Assembly: GCA_028873965.1 (NCBI GenBank)
Contig: JAPPMU010000028.1
Span: 1-59,422 of the forward strand
Direction of reading: 5' to 3'
DNA length: 59,422 nt
Origin: Chloroflexota bacterium
GTDB taxonomy: Bacteria > Chloroflexota > Dehalococcoidia > Lucifugimonadales > UBA3495
The position numbers were made by a program, and so were the translations under genes. The notes beneath the pieces are model-generated. The model ran no database searches. It was not told the DNA's origin and worked only from the letters and a program-made list of their open reading frames with translations. The first letter of the stretch is position 1, and every line of letters begins with the position of its first letter. Positions 16,476 through 26,676 of the stretch are shown in pieces.

Positions 16476-18107
16476 ATGTCCATCACCGCTCTAACCCGCA
16501 GCGCCGTTTACGGCCAGAACGGTATGATCAGCTCCAACTCGCCACTGGCCGCCGCCGCCGGGCTCCGGGTCCTACAGGAGGGCGGAAATGCGTTCGACGC
16601 CGCCCTGGCCGTTGCGGCAGTGGAATGCGTCACCCTGGTGCCTGTGTGCGGTCTCGGAGGAGACTCTTTCATCCTTGCGTACGACGCCAAGAGTGGCCGG
16701 GTCACCAACATCAACAGCAGCGGGGTGGCCGCCTCGGGCGCGGAAGCCGAATACTACCGGAGCCAGGGGCTGGCCTTGATGCCGATACAGGGCCCGCACT
16801 CGATTTCCGTGCCCGGCGAGGCCGCGGCGTGGGAGACCGTGCATCATCGGTTCTGCACCATGCCCTTTGCCGATCTGCTGGCGCCGGCCATTCAGTACGC
16901 CGGTCGAGGGTTCCCCGTGTCGCCTCGTATCGCCCGGTCCTTCGCCGGCAATGCGGAACTGCTGGCGCGTTTCACGGCCACCGCCGACATCTACCTGGCC
17001 AACGGCGGGCGTCCGCCTCGGGTCGGCGAGGTCCTGGTGAACGGCGACCTGTCGAACACCATCCGCGCTGTAGCTGAGGGTGGCGCCGATGCTTTCTACC
17101 GGAGCGACATCGCCACCAGGGTGGTTGAAGGTCTCAATAATGCCGGCGCGCTGTTCACCGAAGCCGACTTTGCCGGCCACTATGCCGACGTCGGCGACGC
17201 CATCAGCGCCACGTACCGCGAGCACACCGTGTACCAGACCCGGCCGCCGTCGCAGGGATTCCTGCTGCTGGAGATGCTGAACATCGTCAGCGGCCACGAT
17301 TTGTCGTCGATGACGCCCAACTCTGCGGACTCGATACACCTGCTGGTGGAGGCCAAGAAGATCGCGTATTCGGACCGCAACCGCCTCGCCGGCGATCCCA
17401 ATTTCGTCGATTGGCCGCTGGACGGCCTGTTGTCGTCGGAGTACGCCGACATGCGGCGCGATCAGATCCATCCCTTCCAAGCCGGCGGTGAGGTCCGCCC
17501 GCTGACGCCGGTGGACGGCCGGGGAGAAACCACGTACTTCTGCGTGGCAGATGGAGAGGGTAACGCGGTCAGTTGGATCCACAGCCTGTCCAACGGGTTC
17601 GGTTCCGGCGTCGTTGCTCCCGGCACGGGGGTTCTGTTCAACAACCGGGCCGGCCGCGGTTTCAGCCTGGAGCCAGATCACCCCAACGTCATCGCGCCCG
17701 GCAAGCGCACCATGCACACCCTGAACTGCTACCTGACCACCGTGGGCGGAGAGGTCGCCATCGTGGGCGGCACGCCCGGCGGCGATGTCCAGCCGCAGGT
17801 TGGGATCCAGATGTTGACCAAACTGATCGACGGGGGACTACAGCCGCAGGATGCCGTGGAATCGCCACGCTGGCACAGCTTCCCCGGCACCGACCCGGCG
17901 ACAATCGACCGCGCCGGCGAGCTTCGAGTGGAAACGGGTATGCCCGACGACGCGATTCGGGACCTGGGACGGATGGGACACAACGTGGTGCAGAACCCGC
18001 TGGGTTCCTACCACGGCGTGGTGCAGCTCATCGTGCGCGACCGCCGTCGCGGCGTGCTGGCCGGCGCCTCCGACCCACGCGGCGACGGCCAGTCCGTGGC
18101 CTATTGA
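16476..18107 (+). CDS. ggt: gamma-glutamyltransferase family protein (Ntn hydrolase)
   Basis: Ntn-hydrolase that transfers or hydrolyses gamma-glutamyl groups, matured by self-cleavage. The 543-aa precursor has the large-subunit block G-N-A-F-D-A-A-L-A, G-G-D-S-F and R-P-P-S-Q-G. The predicted autocleavage/nucleophile site is G-E-T-T-Y-F-C-V-A-D, Thr352; the usual TTH is TTY here. The small-subunit block is G-G-T-P-G-G-D-V-Q-P-Q. No signal peptide is evident, so it is predicted cytosolic, unlike classical periplasmic GGT. ATG at 16476 follows AGGAGG. Its stop overlaps the lipoprotein start as TGATG. Confidence 0.92.
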   Translation: MSITALTRSAVYGQNGMISSNSPLAAAAGLRVLQEGGNAFDAALAVAAVECVTLVPVCGLGGDSFILAYDAKSGRVTNINSSGVAASGAEAEYYRSQGLALMPIQGPHSISVPGEAAAWETVHHRFCTMPFADLLAPAIQYAGRGFPVSPRIARSFAGNAELLARFTATADIYLANGGRPPRVGEVLVNGDLSNTIRAVAEGGADAFYRSDIATRVVEGLNNAGALFTEADFAGHYADVGDAISATYREHTVYQTRPPSQGFLLLEMLNIVSGHDLSSMTPNSADSIHLLVEAKKIAYSDRNRLAGDPNFVDWPLDGLLSSEYADMRRDQIHPFQAGGEVRPLTPVDGRGETTYFCVADGEGNAVSWIHSLSNGFGSGVVAPGTGVLFNNRAGRGFSLEPDHPNVIAPGKRTMHTLNCYLTTVGGEVAIVGGTPGGDVQPQVGIQMLTKLIDGGLQPQDAVESPRWHSFPGTDPATIDRAGELRVETGMPDDAIRDLGRMGHNVVQNPLGSYHGVVQLIVRDRRRGVLAGASDPRGDGQSVAY

Positions 18108-19246
18108 TGCTGCCGGGGTTGCCGGACGCAAAGCGCGTCTTCCCCACGACCGTCCGGATATTGGCAGCGGCCGGGGCCCTGGCTCTGGCCGCTGCGGCGT
18201 GCCAGCCCGCTCCGCCGGACAATCGCACGATTCCCCCGCTGACGCCGCCAGCAGCGGTTTCCGAGCCGACCGCTACGGTTCCGGCGAATGCGACGGGTCC
18301 ACCACTCGCCGGATCGGTGGCGACCCTCGCGTCGCCGTCGGTGTCATCGGATGTTGTGGCGCGAACCGATCAGCGGATGGAGGCCCTGTCCGCCCGGATG
18401 GTGCGGCCCCGGCAGGTCGACGCCGATGTCCTGTGGGCGGTGTTGATCATGAGCCGGGTTTTCGGAATCGGGAGCGGCTCGCCGCCCGACCTTGAAGCCC
18501 CGGCAAAAATGCTGGAGATGTGGCACTCGGGAAACGCCTGCTACGCGATGCTGGAAAAAAACCTCGAGCGTTTGGGTACGGACAATCATCTGACGCCGGT
18601 GGATTTCAATGCCTTTGTCGCCCATGTTGAGGGCCGGCTGTCGGCCTGCCTGGACGAACAATGGCCGAAGGTTGACGCTGAACAGTTTTTTGCCAATCCC
18701 CATGCTCTTCGGGACACCCGTGTAACCACCTGGATTGACGTTATCTGGGAGTTTTCCAACTTCGAAGCCCTGACCGACCTGGAACAATGCCACGATGGCT
18801 TCTACGCCCACCTTCCAGATGTCGCGTCGGCAGGAGATGCACACGCGCTCGAAGCCGCCTGGGCGGCGGCAATGGTCGACTTTTCCGCGTGCCGGCAGGA
18901 GTCGATACGAAGCGAGCTACCGTTTATGGAGCTGAACGAAACGCGGATGTTCGCGTTCGAACTCAGCGATCGGTACACGCTGATTGCGCTGCAAACAACC
19001 GTGGGCGGGCACCTGGTCGCAATCTCGATGCAGCGCCCCTACGAAGAGTGCTGGCCGGACTTCGAGGCAAGCGTACCGGGGGTTGCGTTGGCGACGGGTC
19101 CAGCGCAGCTTGTGGAGTCCAGAGATGCCGCGCTGCGTGCGTTGCGCGCCTGCATCGAAGCGCTGCCCGAACACGACCCGTTCCCCCGGGCTGAGTTGCG
19201 CGGGTTCCTGCCGCAAGCGCCGTCGGATCAGGGATCCGGAAAGTAG
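18107..19246 (+). CDS. lipoprotein of unknown function
   Basis: The 379-aa product has an N-terminal hydrophobic stretch ending A-A-A-A-C-Q-P (lipobox-like, Cys about residue 33). A Pro/Thr-rich linker follows, then a globular alpha-helical region with several Cys (for example G-N-A-C-Y-A-M-L, S-A-C-L-D-E, E-E-C-W-P-D-F) and no recognised motif. The ATG overlaps the ggt stop (TGATG), so expression is probably translationally coupled to ggt. The 3' end overlaps the convergent hpt gene by 19 bases. Confidence 0.7.
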   Translation: MLPGLPDAKRVFPTTVRILAAAGALALAAAACQPAPPDNRTIPPLTPPAAVSEPTATVPANATGPPLAGSVATLASPSVSSDVVARTDQRMEALSARMVRPRQVDADVLWAVLIMSRVFGIGSGSPPDLEAPAKMLEMWHSGNACYAMLEKNLERLGTDNHLTPVDFNAFVAHVEGRLSACLDEQWPKVDAEQFFANPHALRDTRVTTWIDVIWEFSNFEALTDLEQCHDGFYAHLPDVASAGDAHALEAAWAAAMVDFSACRQESIRSELPFMELNETRMFAFELSDRYTLIALQTTVGGHLVAISMQRPYEECWPDFEASVPGVALATGPAQLVESRDAALRALRACIEALPEHDPFPRAELRGFLPQAPSDQGSGK

Positions 19247-19770
19247 TAAATCGCCGGCAGGCCGCGGTACCGCTCGTCGAAGTCCATGCCGTAGCCGACC
19301 ACGAAATGGTTGGGGATGGTGAACCCGACGTAGTCGTACTGTACTTCAACCTCACGGCGTTCCGGTTTGTCCAGCAGGGTGCAGTAACGCAATGAAGCCG
19401 GGCCAAGGCTGCGGATGTAGTCCTTCACGGCCATGCCGGTATGGCCGGTGTCCGCGATGTCGTCCACGATGAGTACGTGCTGGCCGGCCATGTAGCGAGT
19501 ATCCAATGTTCCGGTGACGCGCACGTCGCCCGATGACTGAGTGCCGCTGCCATAGCTGCTGGCCCTGACGAATTCCAGCCGGTGCACTTCGGCGCGCAAG
19601 ATCCGCAACAGGTCGGCGGTGAAAACCGCCGCGCCCTTGAGCACGCACACAATTACCACACCGGTGGTCGCGTAGTCTCGGTCAATTTCTCGGGCCAGCG
19701 TGGCAACGCCGGCCCGGAGTTCGTCCTCGGGGATCAACAGGGTCAGCCCGCCATGTCCGGCCTCGACCAT
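19228..19770 (-). CDS. hpt: hypoxanthine phosphoribosyltransferase
   Basis: Salvages hypoxanthine/guanine to IMP/GMP with PRPP. The 180-aa type I PRTase has V-L-K-G-A-A-V-F near residue 43, R-A-S-S-Y-G-S-G-T, and the PRPP-binding signature V-L-I-V-D-D-I-A-D-T-G-H-T. V-G-F-T-I-P-N-H-F-V-V-G-Y-G-M-D-F follows near the C-terminus, the HPRT hallmark. It lies 20 bases after gyrB on the same strand and is likely co-transcribed with it. Confidence 0.95.
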   Translation of the reverse strand: MVEAGHGGLTLLIPEDELRAGVATLAREIDRDYATTGVVIVCVLKGAAVFTADLLRILRAEVHRLEFVRASSYGSGTQSSGDVRVTGTLDTRYMAGQHVLIVDDIADTGHTGMAVKDYIRSLGPASLRYCTLLDKPERREVEVQYDYVGFTIPNHFVVGYGMDFDERYRGLPAIYYFPDP

Positions 19771-19790
19771 AACCCTGCTCCAAAAGTGGT

Positions 19791-21836
<2,046 letters not shown>

Positions 21837-21992
21837 TTACTGTGATGTAATACAACAGTATGCAGTATGAACACCCTTAGCATTGTACCAAATCTGTCGC
21901 TTCATTGCCATCATCCCGGTGTCATCAATTTGCGGATTTTGGGAAATCGGCCAAAGATTCCAGACACTGAGCGAGCTTGCAACGCATCCGTG

Positions 21993-22451
21993 TCAGTCGG
22001 GACGCGCTGCCCCGGCGCCTTCGCCGGGAGGCGCGTGATACCAGCCGCCAGAGAGCAGGCTGGAAATCGCCAGGCGCATCGGTTCAAACAGCGGTTCGGG
22101 CAGGTCGCGCAGGGGAAACCAGCCGGATCCGCAGAAAGACCCGTCATCGACCTGGGGTACCGGGTCTTGGTCACCAATGTCGCCCAGGAATTCTACGTCA
22201 ACATAATGACGGTCATAAGCAACAATGTTGCTCAGGCAGAGTACGCGAAGCTCGCCTACTACTACGCCCAATTCCTCCAACGCCTCCCTGCGGGCGCACG
22301 CCTCCAGCGTTTCGCCAAACTCCAGGTGGCCGCCCGCCGAACCCCACGTCGCCTCGCCGTGGGCGCCCTGCCGTTGCGCCAGGAAGACCTTGCCGCCCCT
22401 GACGAATACCACTCCCACACCCACCAGCGGCCTGTCTGCCTGCGTACTCAC
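21993..22451 (-). CDS. Nudix hydrolase, MutT/NUDT15-like
   Basis: Hydrolyses nucleoside-diphosphate-linked substrates. The 152-aa protein has a perfect Nudix box (G-x5-E-x7-R-E-x-x-E-E-x-G) from G-H-L-E-F-G-E to R-E-A-L-E-E-L-G, preceded by W-G-S-A-G-G. GTG at 22451 is selected because conservation starts at V-G-V-G-V-V-F. The extended -10 motif TGCTATACT ends only seven bases before that GTG, suggesting a leaderless transcript. The region upstream is a repeat, so a longer reading frame is not real. Confidence 0.88.
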   Translation of the reverse strand: MSTQADRPLVGVGVVFVRGGKVFLAQRQGAHGEATWGSAGGHLEFGETLEACARREALEELGVVVGELRVLCLSNIVAYDRHYVDVEFLGDIGDQDPVPQVDDGSFCGSGWFPLRDLPEPLFEPMRLAISSLLSGGWYHAPPGEGAGAARPD

Positions 22452-22458
22452 GGCGGCA

Positions 22459-22467
22459 GTATAGCAC
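22459..22467 (-). promoter_or_regulatory. extended -10 promoter giving a probable leaderless Nudix mRNA
   Basis: On the minus strand TGCTATACT ends at 22459. The usual 6-8 base distance to the start site puts transcription initiation on or next to the GTG at 22451. There is no Shine-Dalgarno sequence, consistent with leaderless initiation. Confidence 0.5.
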
Positions 22468-22524
22468 GGGGTCAGCGGTGCCACGGGCGTCGGGTACACT
22501 TCGCTCCTCACGCGTACCCCTTTG

Positions 22525-22640
22525 TCGTCGCGAGAAGCGAAGCCGCTCATGGTGAGCTTGTCGAACCACGTGGCGATCTCGTTCCCGCAGCAGGGTTCCT
22601 TGCCCCAACGAGATTGCCGCGCTGCGCTCACAACGACATC
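22525..22640. repeat. inverted-repeat family C copy
   Basis: The two arms carry GTCGTCGCGAGAAGCGAAG...GTGGCGATCTCGTT and CGAGATTGCCGCGCTGCGCTC, imperfect inverse copies as in 24791-24885 and 59166-59258. The GAGCTTGTCGAACCAC motif in the middle resembles the core at 58527-58659. No coding function; it fills the gap between the divergent Nudix and suhB genes. Confidence 0.6.
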
Positions 22641-22681
22641 GAGGAGAACCGGAAAGACCCTGCGAGTACGGCTGAGTTCGG

Positions 22682-22711
22682 TTGTCGGCCGGGAATGCCG
22701 GGTGCTAGACT
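22682..22711 (+). promoter_or_regulatory. candidate suhB promoter
   Basis: TTGTCG at 22682-22687, 18-bp spacer, TAGACT at 22706-22711 with a TGC extension. It ends 34 bases before the ATG. Confidence 0.5.
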
Positions 22712-22745
22712 GCCCCATCCCGCCTGTCCTCGTGAGTTTGCCCTG

Positions 22746-23576
22746 ATGCCTGCTGAAACCGTCGACGAACTTCCCATTTCCCGCTCCGGCCAATCCGCGT
22801 TGGCGGTGTGCGAAACCGCCGCCCGCCGCGCCGGCCAACTGGTTCTGGAGCGGTTCCGTACCGATGTGGAAGTCAGCCTCAAGGGCCGGGCCAATGTCGT
22901 CACCGACGCCGATCTGGCCTCCGAAAGGCTGATCCTTGATTACGTCGCCGGCGAGTACCCCGATTTCGGCATCCTCTCCGAGGAATCCGCACCGGTTGCC
23001 GGTTCGTCGCCGTACACCTGGGTGGTTGACCCCATCGACGGCACACGTAATTTCGCCGAGGGTATCCCCCATTTCTGCGTGGTGGTCGCCATCGCCGACG
23101 GCGACCAAGTGGTCTGCGGCGTCACCTACGACCCGGTGCGGGATGAGATGTTTTCCGCCCAGAAGGGACGCGGGGCTTCCCTGAACGGACAGTCCATCAC
23201 CGTTTCCGACCGCGACGACATCGACGAGGCGGTGCTGGGGTTCGACCTGGGCTACAACTTTGACCAGGCCAAGCTGCTGCTGGAACTGGCGGCGGGTGTC
23301 TGGCCTCGGGTTCAGGGATACCGCCTGATGGGCTCCAGCGCGCTCAGCCTGGCCTACGCCGCCTGCGGCCGCATCGATCTCTACTTCCATCACAGCCTGT
23401 CGGCGTGGGACATCGCGTCGGGCGTGCTGCTGGCGCGGGAAGCGGGAGGCCAGGTGCTGGACCGGGCGACGCTGCAGGACGCCACACTGTTTTCGCCGGG
23501 CCTGATCGTGTCCAACCCAACGCTGGTGGAGCAGTTCCTGGCCCTGACCGATGGAGCGGCTTGGCGCACCATGTGA
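22746..23576 (+). CDS. suhB: inositol-monophosphatase family phosphatase
   Basis: Mg-dependent sugar/inositol phosphate phosphatase. The 276-aa protein has V-T-D-A-D near residue 57, L-S-E-E-S, the family motif W-V-V-D-P-I-D-G-T-R-N-F and the C-terminal metal site A-W-D-I-A-S-G-V-L-L. All metal-binding acidic residues are present. ATG at 22746 has only a weak GTGAG upstream, but conservation begins directly after it. The substrate (inositol-1-P, histidinol-P or another) cannot be settled by sequence. Confidence 0.92.
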   Translation: MPAETVDELPISRSGQSALAVCETAARRAGQLVLERFRTDVEVSLKGRANVVTDADLASERLILDYVAGEYPDFGILSEESAPVAGSSPYTWVVDPIDGTRNFAEGIPHFCVVVAIADGDQVVCGVTYDPVRDEMFSAQKGRGASLNGQSITVSDRDDIDEAVLGFDLGYNFDQAKLLLELAAGVWPRVQGYRLMGSSALSLAYAACGRIDLYFHHSLSAWDIASGVLLAREAGGQVLDRATLQDATLFSPGLIVSNPTLVEQFLALTDGAAWRTM

Positions 23577-23656
23577 ACGCCGACCCGCGCCGCCCGCGAG
23601 TACCCTGACGGATGTAGCGCATGGGCGGTCGATGATAGTTTGAAGGAGGGATGTCC

Positions 23657-24769
23657 ATGGTTACGCAGATTTTCGAGATGGTCCGCGAAGTGGGCCGGGT
23701 GCCGTCGTCGGAGGTACCGCTCAGCGCCGCCGAACAGACTCGCTTCGAGCGGATCATGGACCAGGCGGTGATGATCGACGTTCACCAGCACCCTTTCTTG
23801 TTGCCGGAGGACATGGACCGGTTCATCGAGTTCCTGCGCACCAGCCGCTACCAGTACGGTTACCAGGCGGTCGAGGCCGGGGGCTGGTCGGCGGTAACCA
23901 CCGCCAGCGCGTTCAGCGGCTTCAAGAGCACCACCGACATGTCCTTCATGGAATACGAGGACATCGCCGCCGAGGTCGGCGGGATGCTGGCCGACGTGGC
24001 CACCCAGGACAACATCGTGCGAGTGGGCAACGCGGACGAGATCATGTCCGCCCGGCAGCAGGGCAAGATCGGCTTCCTGCCCACCCTGGAGCACCTGGCT
24101 ATCGGGAATCGCATCGAGCGGGTGGACGCGCTTTTCGGAATGGGCGTGCGCCTGGCCGGCATCACCTACAACCGGCGGAACTTCATCGGCGACGGCCAGA
24201 CGGAGCGGAACCCCGGCGGCCTCAGCGACTTCGGCGTCCAGGTGGTGCATCGCATGAACGACCTGGGCATGGCCGTTGACCTGTCCCACGCGTCGACGCC
24301 GACGGCGATGGACGCCATCGAGGTCTCCCGCGCGCCCACGGTGTTCAGCCACAACGCGTCCTACACGCTGCGACCCAACGGCCGCACCCGCAAGGATGAG
24401 GAGCTGCAGGCCTGTGCCCGCAACGGCGGCCTGGTTTGCATCACCGCCGTGCCCAACTCCCTGAGCGACGACCCGGAGCAGGGCATCGAATGCGTCCTGG
24501 ACCATTACGACTACATGGTGAACCTGGTTGGCGTGGATCACGTGGGAATCGGCACCGACACCACCGTGGGCGACCACGTGGCGTTCCACCGCGTCCTGCT
24601 GGGTCGAGGGCCGGACCAACTGCCGGCGCCGTACCTCAACGGGCTCGAGTCGCCGGCCGACGGCAAGAACATCGTGCGCGGCCTGATTCGCCGGGGCCAC
24701 TCCGACGAGGACGTGCTCAAGATAGTCGGCGGCAACGCCCTGGATTACTTCCGCCGCGTCATCGGCTAG
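23657..24769 (+). CDS. membrane-dipeptidase (peptidase M19) family hydrolase
   Basis: Amidohydrolase-fold metalloenzyme related to renal dipeptidase. The 370-aa protein has possible metal ligands at V-H-Q-H-P, T-L-E-H-L, D-L-S-H-A-S, F-S-H-N-A-S and G-I-G-T-D-T. The first motif is H-x-H rather than the canonical H-x-D of M19, so metal geometry may differ. ATG at 23657 is chosen over 23651 because GGAGG sits seven bases before it and abuts the earlier ATG. No signal peptide, so probably cytosolic. The substrate could be a dipeptide or another amide. Confidence 0.88.
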   Translation: MVTQIFEMVREVGRVPSSEVPLSAAEQTRFERIMDQAVMIDVHQHPFLLPEDMDRFIEFLRTSRYQYGYQAVEAGGWSAVTTASAFSGFKSTTDMSFMEYEDIAAEVGGMLADVATQDNIVRVGNADEIMSARQQGKIGFLPTLEHLAIGNRIERVDALFGMGVRLAGITYNRRNFIGDGQTERNPGGLSDFGVQVVHRMNDLGMAVDLSHASTPTAMDAIEVSRAPTVFSHNASYTLRPNGRTRKDEELQACARNGGLVCITAVPNSLSDDPEQGIECVLDHYDYMVNLVGVDHVGIGTDTTVGDHVAFHRVLLGRGPDQLPAPYLNGLESPADGKNIVRGLIRRGHSDEDVLKIVGGNALDYFRRVIG

Positions 24770-24790
24770 CGGATTCGTGCGAAACTACTC

Positions 24791-24885
24791 TGTCATCGCG
24801 AGGAGCGTAGCGACGTGGCGATCTCGTCGGGGACCGACATCCGTCATGCTGACCAGATTGCCGCGCTACGCTCGCGATGACCCAT
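24791..24885. repeat. inverted-repeat family C copy
   Basis: Left arm TGTCATCGCGAGGAGCGTAG and right arm CGCTACGCTCGCGATGAC are near-inverse complements. The unit contains GTGGCGATCTCG and GATTGCCGCGC, as in the copies at 58843-58950 and 59166-59258. Non-coding, between the M19 gene and the MetE-fold gene. Confidence 0.75.
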
Positions 24886-24920
24886 AAAGCCCGGGCAAGG
24901 ACTTTAGATCAGAGTGGACT

Positions 24921-25976
24921 ATGGTTGAAAGGAAGAGCTGGGCGCACCTGGTAGGCAGCGTCCCGTTACCCGATGCGGAAACCGTGTTCCGCACCGTGAG
25001 CGACGCCTGGGGGCCGCATCTGCGGCGCATCTCCGACGGCGAGACTGGCCGCCGCGGCCGCTGGATCTGGTTCCAGCGGGAGATGTTGGAACAGCATCCC
25101 GCCATGGAGCCCGACCCGGACGAGCCGCCCTACGCCCTGTACCAGTGGGACGGCCAACTGCTGCGGGAGACGTCGTACATTCGGTTCAAGCAAAGCGTTG
25201 ACCCGACCACCGTTGACTTTCCCACCGGGTACGCCGAGGCGGCGCTGGAGTCTTTCGACCTGTACGCGCGCATGCGGCAGGATGGTGCAATCCCTGCTGA
25301 CACGCTTTTTCAGGTGTCTCTGCCCACGCCCATGGCCACGGCGTACATGTACGTGAGCCCGTCGGCGCGGGGCGCGTACATTCCCGCCTACGAGCGGTCG
25401 TTGCTGTCGGCGGTGGACGAGATTCTTGCCTCAACGCCGCACGACCGGCTGTCGATCCAATGGGACGTGTGCCAGGAGGTGCTCCTGTTCGAGGATTACT
25501 TCCCGCACCGGCCCGCCGACTACAAGGAGCAGATATTCGCGGAGCTGGGCCGGCTGGGTGATGCAATCCCCGGGACGGTGGACCTGGGCTATCACCTGTG
25601 CTACGGATCTCCCCGCGACGAACACCTGGTGATGCCGAAGGACATGGGGATTTTGGTCGAGATCGCCAACGGCATCGCCGACCCAGTGGGCCGGCGCCCT
25701 GACTTCATCCACATGCCGGTGCCGCAGGACCGCTCGGATCGCGAATATTTCTTGCCCCTGGAGGGCCTGCGTCTGTCTGGAGAAACCGAGTTGATCCTGG
25801 GCCTGATCCACCACGACGACACGCCCGGCGACCGCGCCCGCATCGATGCCGCTCGGGGTTTCCTCGGTTCTTTCGGCGTGGCCAGCGAATGCGGCTGGGG
25901 CCGCACCGACCCGGCGCGGGTGCCCGGCCTGCTGGAGAGCCACCGTAGCGCTGTGGAGTACATCAACGCCGGATGA
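24921..25976 (+). CDS. MetE/UROD-fold protein of unknown function
   Basis: The 351-aa protein resembles the C-terminal catalytic barrel of cobalamin-independent methionine synthase. It has I-S-D-G-E-T-G-R-R near the N-terminus, I-Q-W-D-V-C-Q-E-V in the middle, and the tail A-S-E-C-G-W-G-R-T-D-P with H-R-S-A, where Cys is a likely zinc ligand. The MetE substrate-binding N-terminal half is absent, so it is not a complete MetE. It may be a methyltransferase on another substrate. Followed 27 bases later by the FMN-binding gene, possibly an operon. Confidence 0.65.
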   Translation: MVERKSWAHLVGSVPLPDAETVFRTVSDAWGPHLRRISDGETGRRGRWIWFQREMLEQHPAMEPDPDEPPYALYQWDGQLLRETSYIRFKQSVDPTTVDFPTGYAEAALESFDLYARMRQDGAIPADTLFQVSLPTPMATAYMYVSPSARGAYIPAYERSLLSAVDEILASTPHDRLSIQWDVCQEVLLFEDYFPHRPADYKEQIFAELGRLGDAIPGTVDLGYHLCYGSPRDEHLVMPKDMGILVEIANGIADPVGRRPDFIHMPVPQDRSDREYFLPLEGLRLSGETELILGLIHHDDTPGDRARIDAARGFLGSFGVASECGWGRTDPARVPGLLESHRSAVEYINAG

Positions 25977-26003
25977 ACGCCGCCTGGATGAGGGAGTGTT
26001 GAG

Positions 26004-26447
26004 ATGATTCAGCTTACCGAGGAAATGTCGAGCCTGATCAACCGGGCACGGGACGAAGGCTATCCCTGCATCGTGGCCACCGCCTCAGATGACGGGACGC
26101 CCAACTGCGGCTACATCGGCACGGTGCTCACGGTGGGCGACGATACGCTGATTTACCGTGACCGCACCGGCCGCAACCCGCTGGAGCACATCGAGGCGAA
26201 TCCGAAGGTTATCGTTCTGTTCCGCAACACCGACCGGGACACGGGCTGGAAGTTCCGCTGCACCGCCAGCGTGCATCGCGAGGGGCAGGTCTTCGAGGAC
26301 ATGACCGACCGGTTGCTGGAATCAGGGTTGGTCAATGAGCGTTACCTGGAGGGCAGCGTCGGCGCCATCGTGGTTCTGCGCATCGACCAGGTGCTCACCC
26401 TGTTCGGAGAACTGTTGCAGGAGCGGGAGCCCGGCTTGCAGTGGTAA
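26004..26447 (+). CDS. FMN-binding split-barrel (pyridoxamine 5'-phosphate oxidase-like) protein
   Basis: The 147-aa single-domain protein has the split-barrel pattern: P-C-I-V-A-T-A-S-D-D-G-T-P-N, then D-D-T-L-I-Y-R-D-R-T, then N-P-K-V-I-V-L-F-R. It is the length of general flavin/F420-binding members rather than PdxH. ATG at 26004 follows GGGAG. It probably binds FMN or F420 and acts as an oxidoreductase; the substrate is unknown. The nearby PLP synthase genes do not by themselves make it a PLP enzyme. Confidence 0.78.
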   Translation: MIQLTEEMSSLINRARDEGYPCIVATASDDGTPNCGYIGTVLTVGDDTLIYRDRTGRNPLEHIEANPKVIVLFRNTDRDTGWKFRCTASVHREGQVFEDMTDRLLESGLVNERYLEGSVGAIVVLRIDQVLTLFGELLQEREPGLQW

Positions 26448-26467
26448 TCGGATGGTCGCCTGATTGG

Positions 26468-26552
26468 CGGAGGGAGTGGGATTCGAACCCACGAACCCGT
26501 GAGGGTTAACGGTTTTCAAGACCGTCGCAATCGTCCACTCTGCCATCCCTCC
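26468..26552 (-). tRNA. tRNA-Ser (anticodon UGA)
   Basis: The minus strand folds to a class II cloverleaf of 85 nt. The acceptor GGAGGGA pairs with TCCCTCC and the discriminator is G. The D arm has GGCAGAGTGG. The anticodon arm is CGGTC-TTGAAAA-CCG with TGA at 26518-26516. A long variable arm carries ACCCTCACGGGT, and the T arm has GGTTCGAATCC. The class II variable arm and G73 fit serine. CCA is not fully encoded. Confidence 0.96.
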
Positions 26553-26615
26553 GCGGCGCCGGACATCCATTGTAAAGCCGGCAGCCCGCAGGCGTACAGG
26601 CCGGCGAGTCTGTGG

Positions 26616-26644
26616 TTCGGACACGAGCGTCCCACCGCTATAAT
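26616..26644 (+). promoter_or_regulatory. sigma-70-type promoter of the acyl-CoA-dehydrogenase-like gene
   Basis: TTCGGA at 26616-26621, 17-bp spacer, perfect TATAAT at 26639-26644, then 32 bases to the ATG at 26677. Confidence 0.65.
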
Positions 26645-26676
26645 GTCCGGCACAGCATCACCTACGGAGCCGCTCA

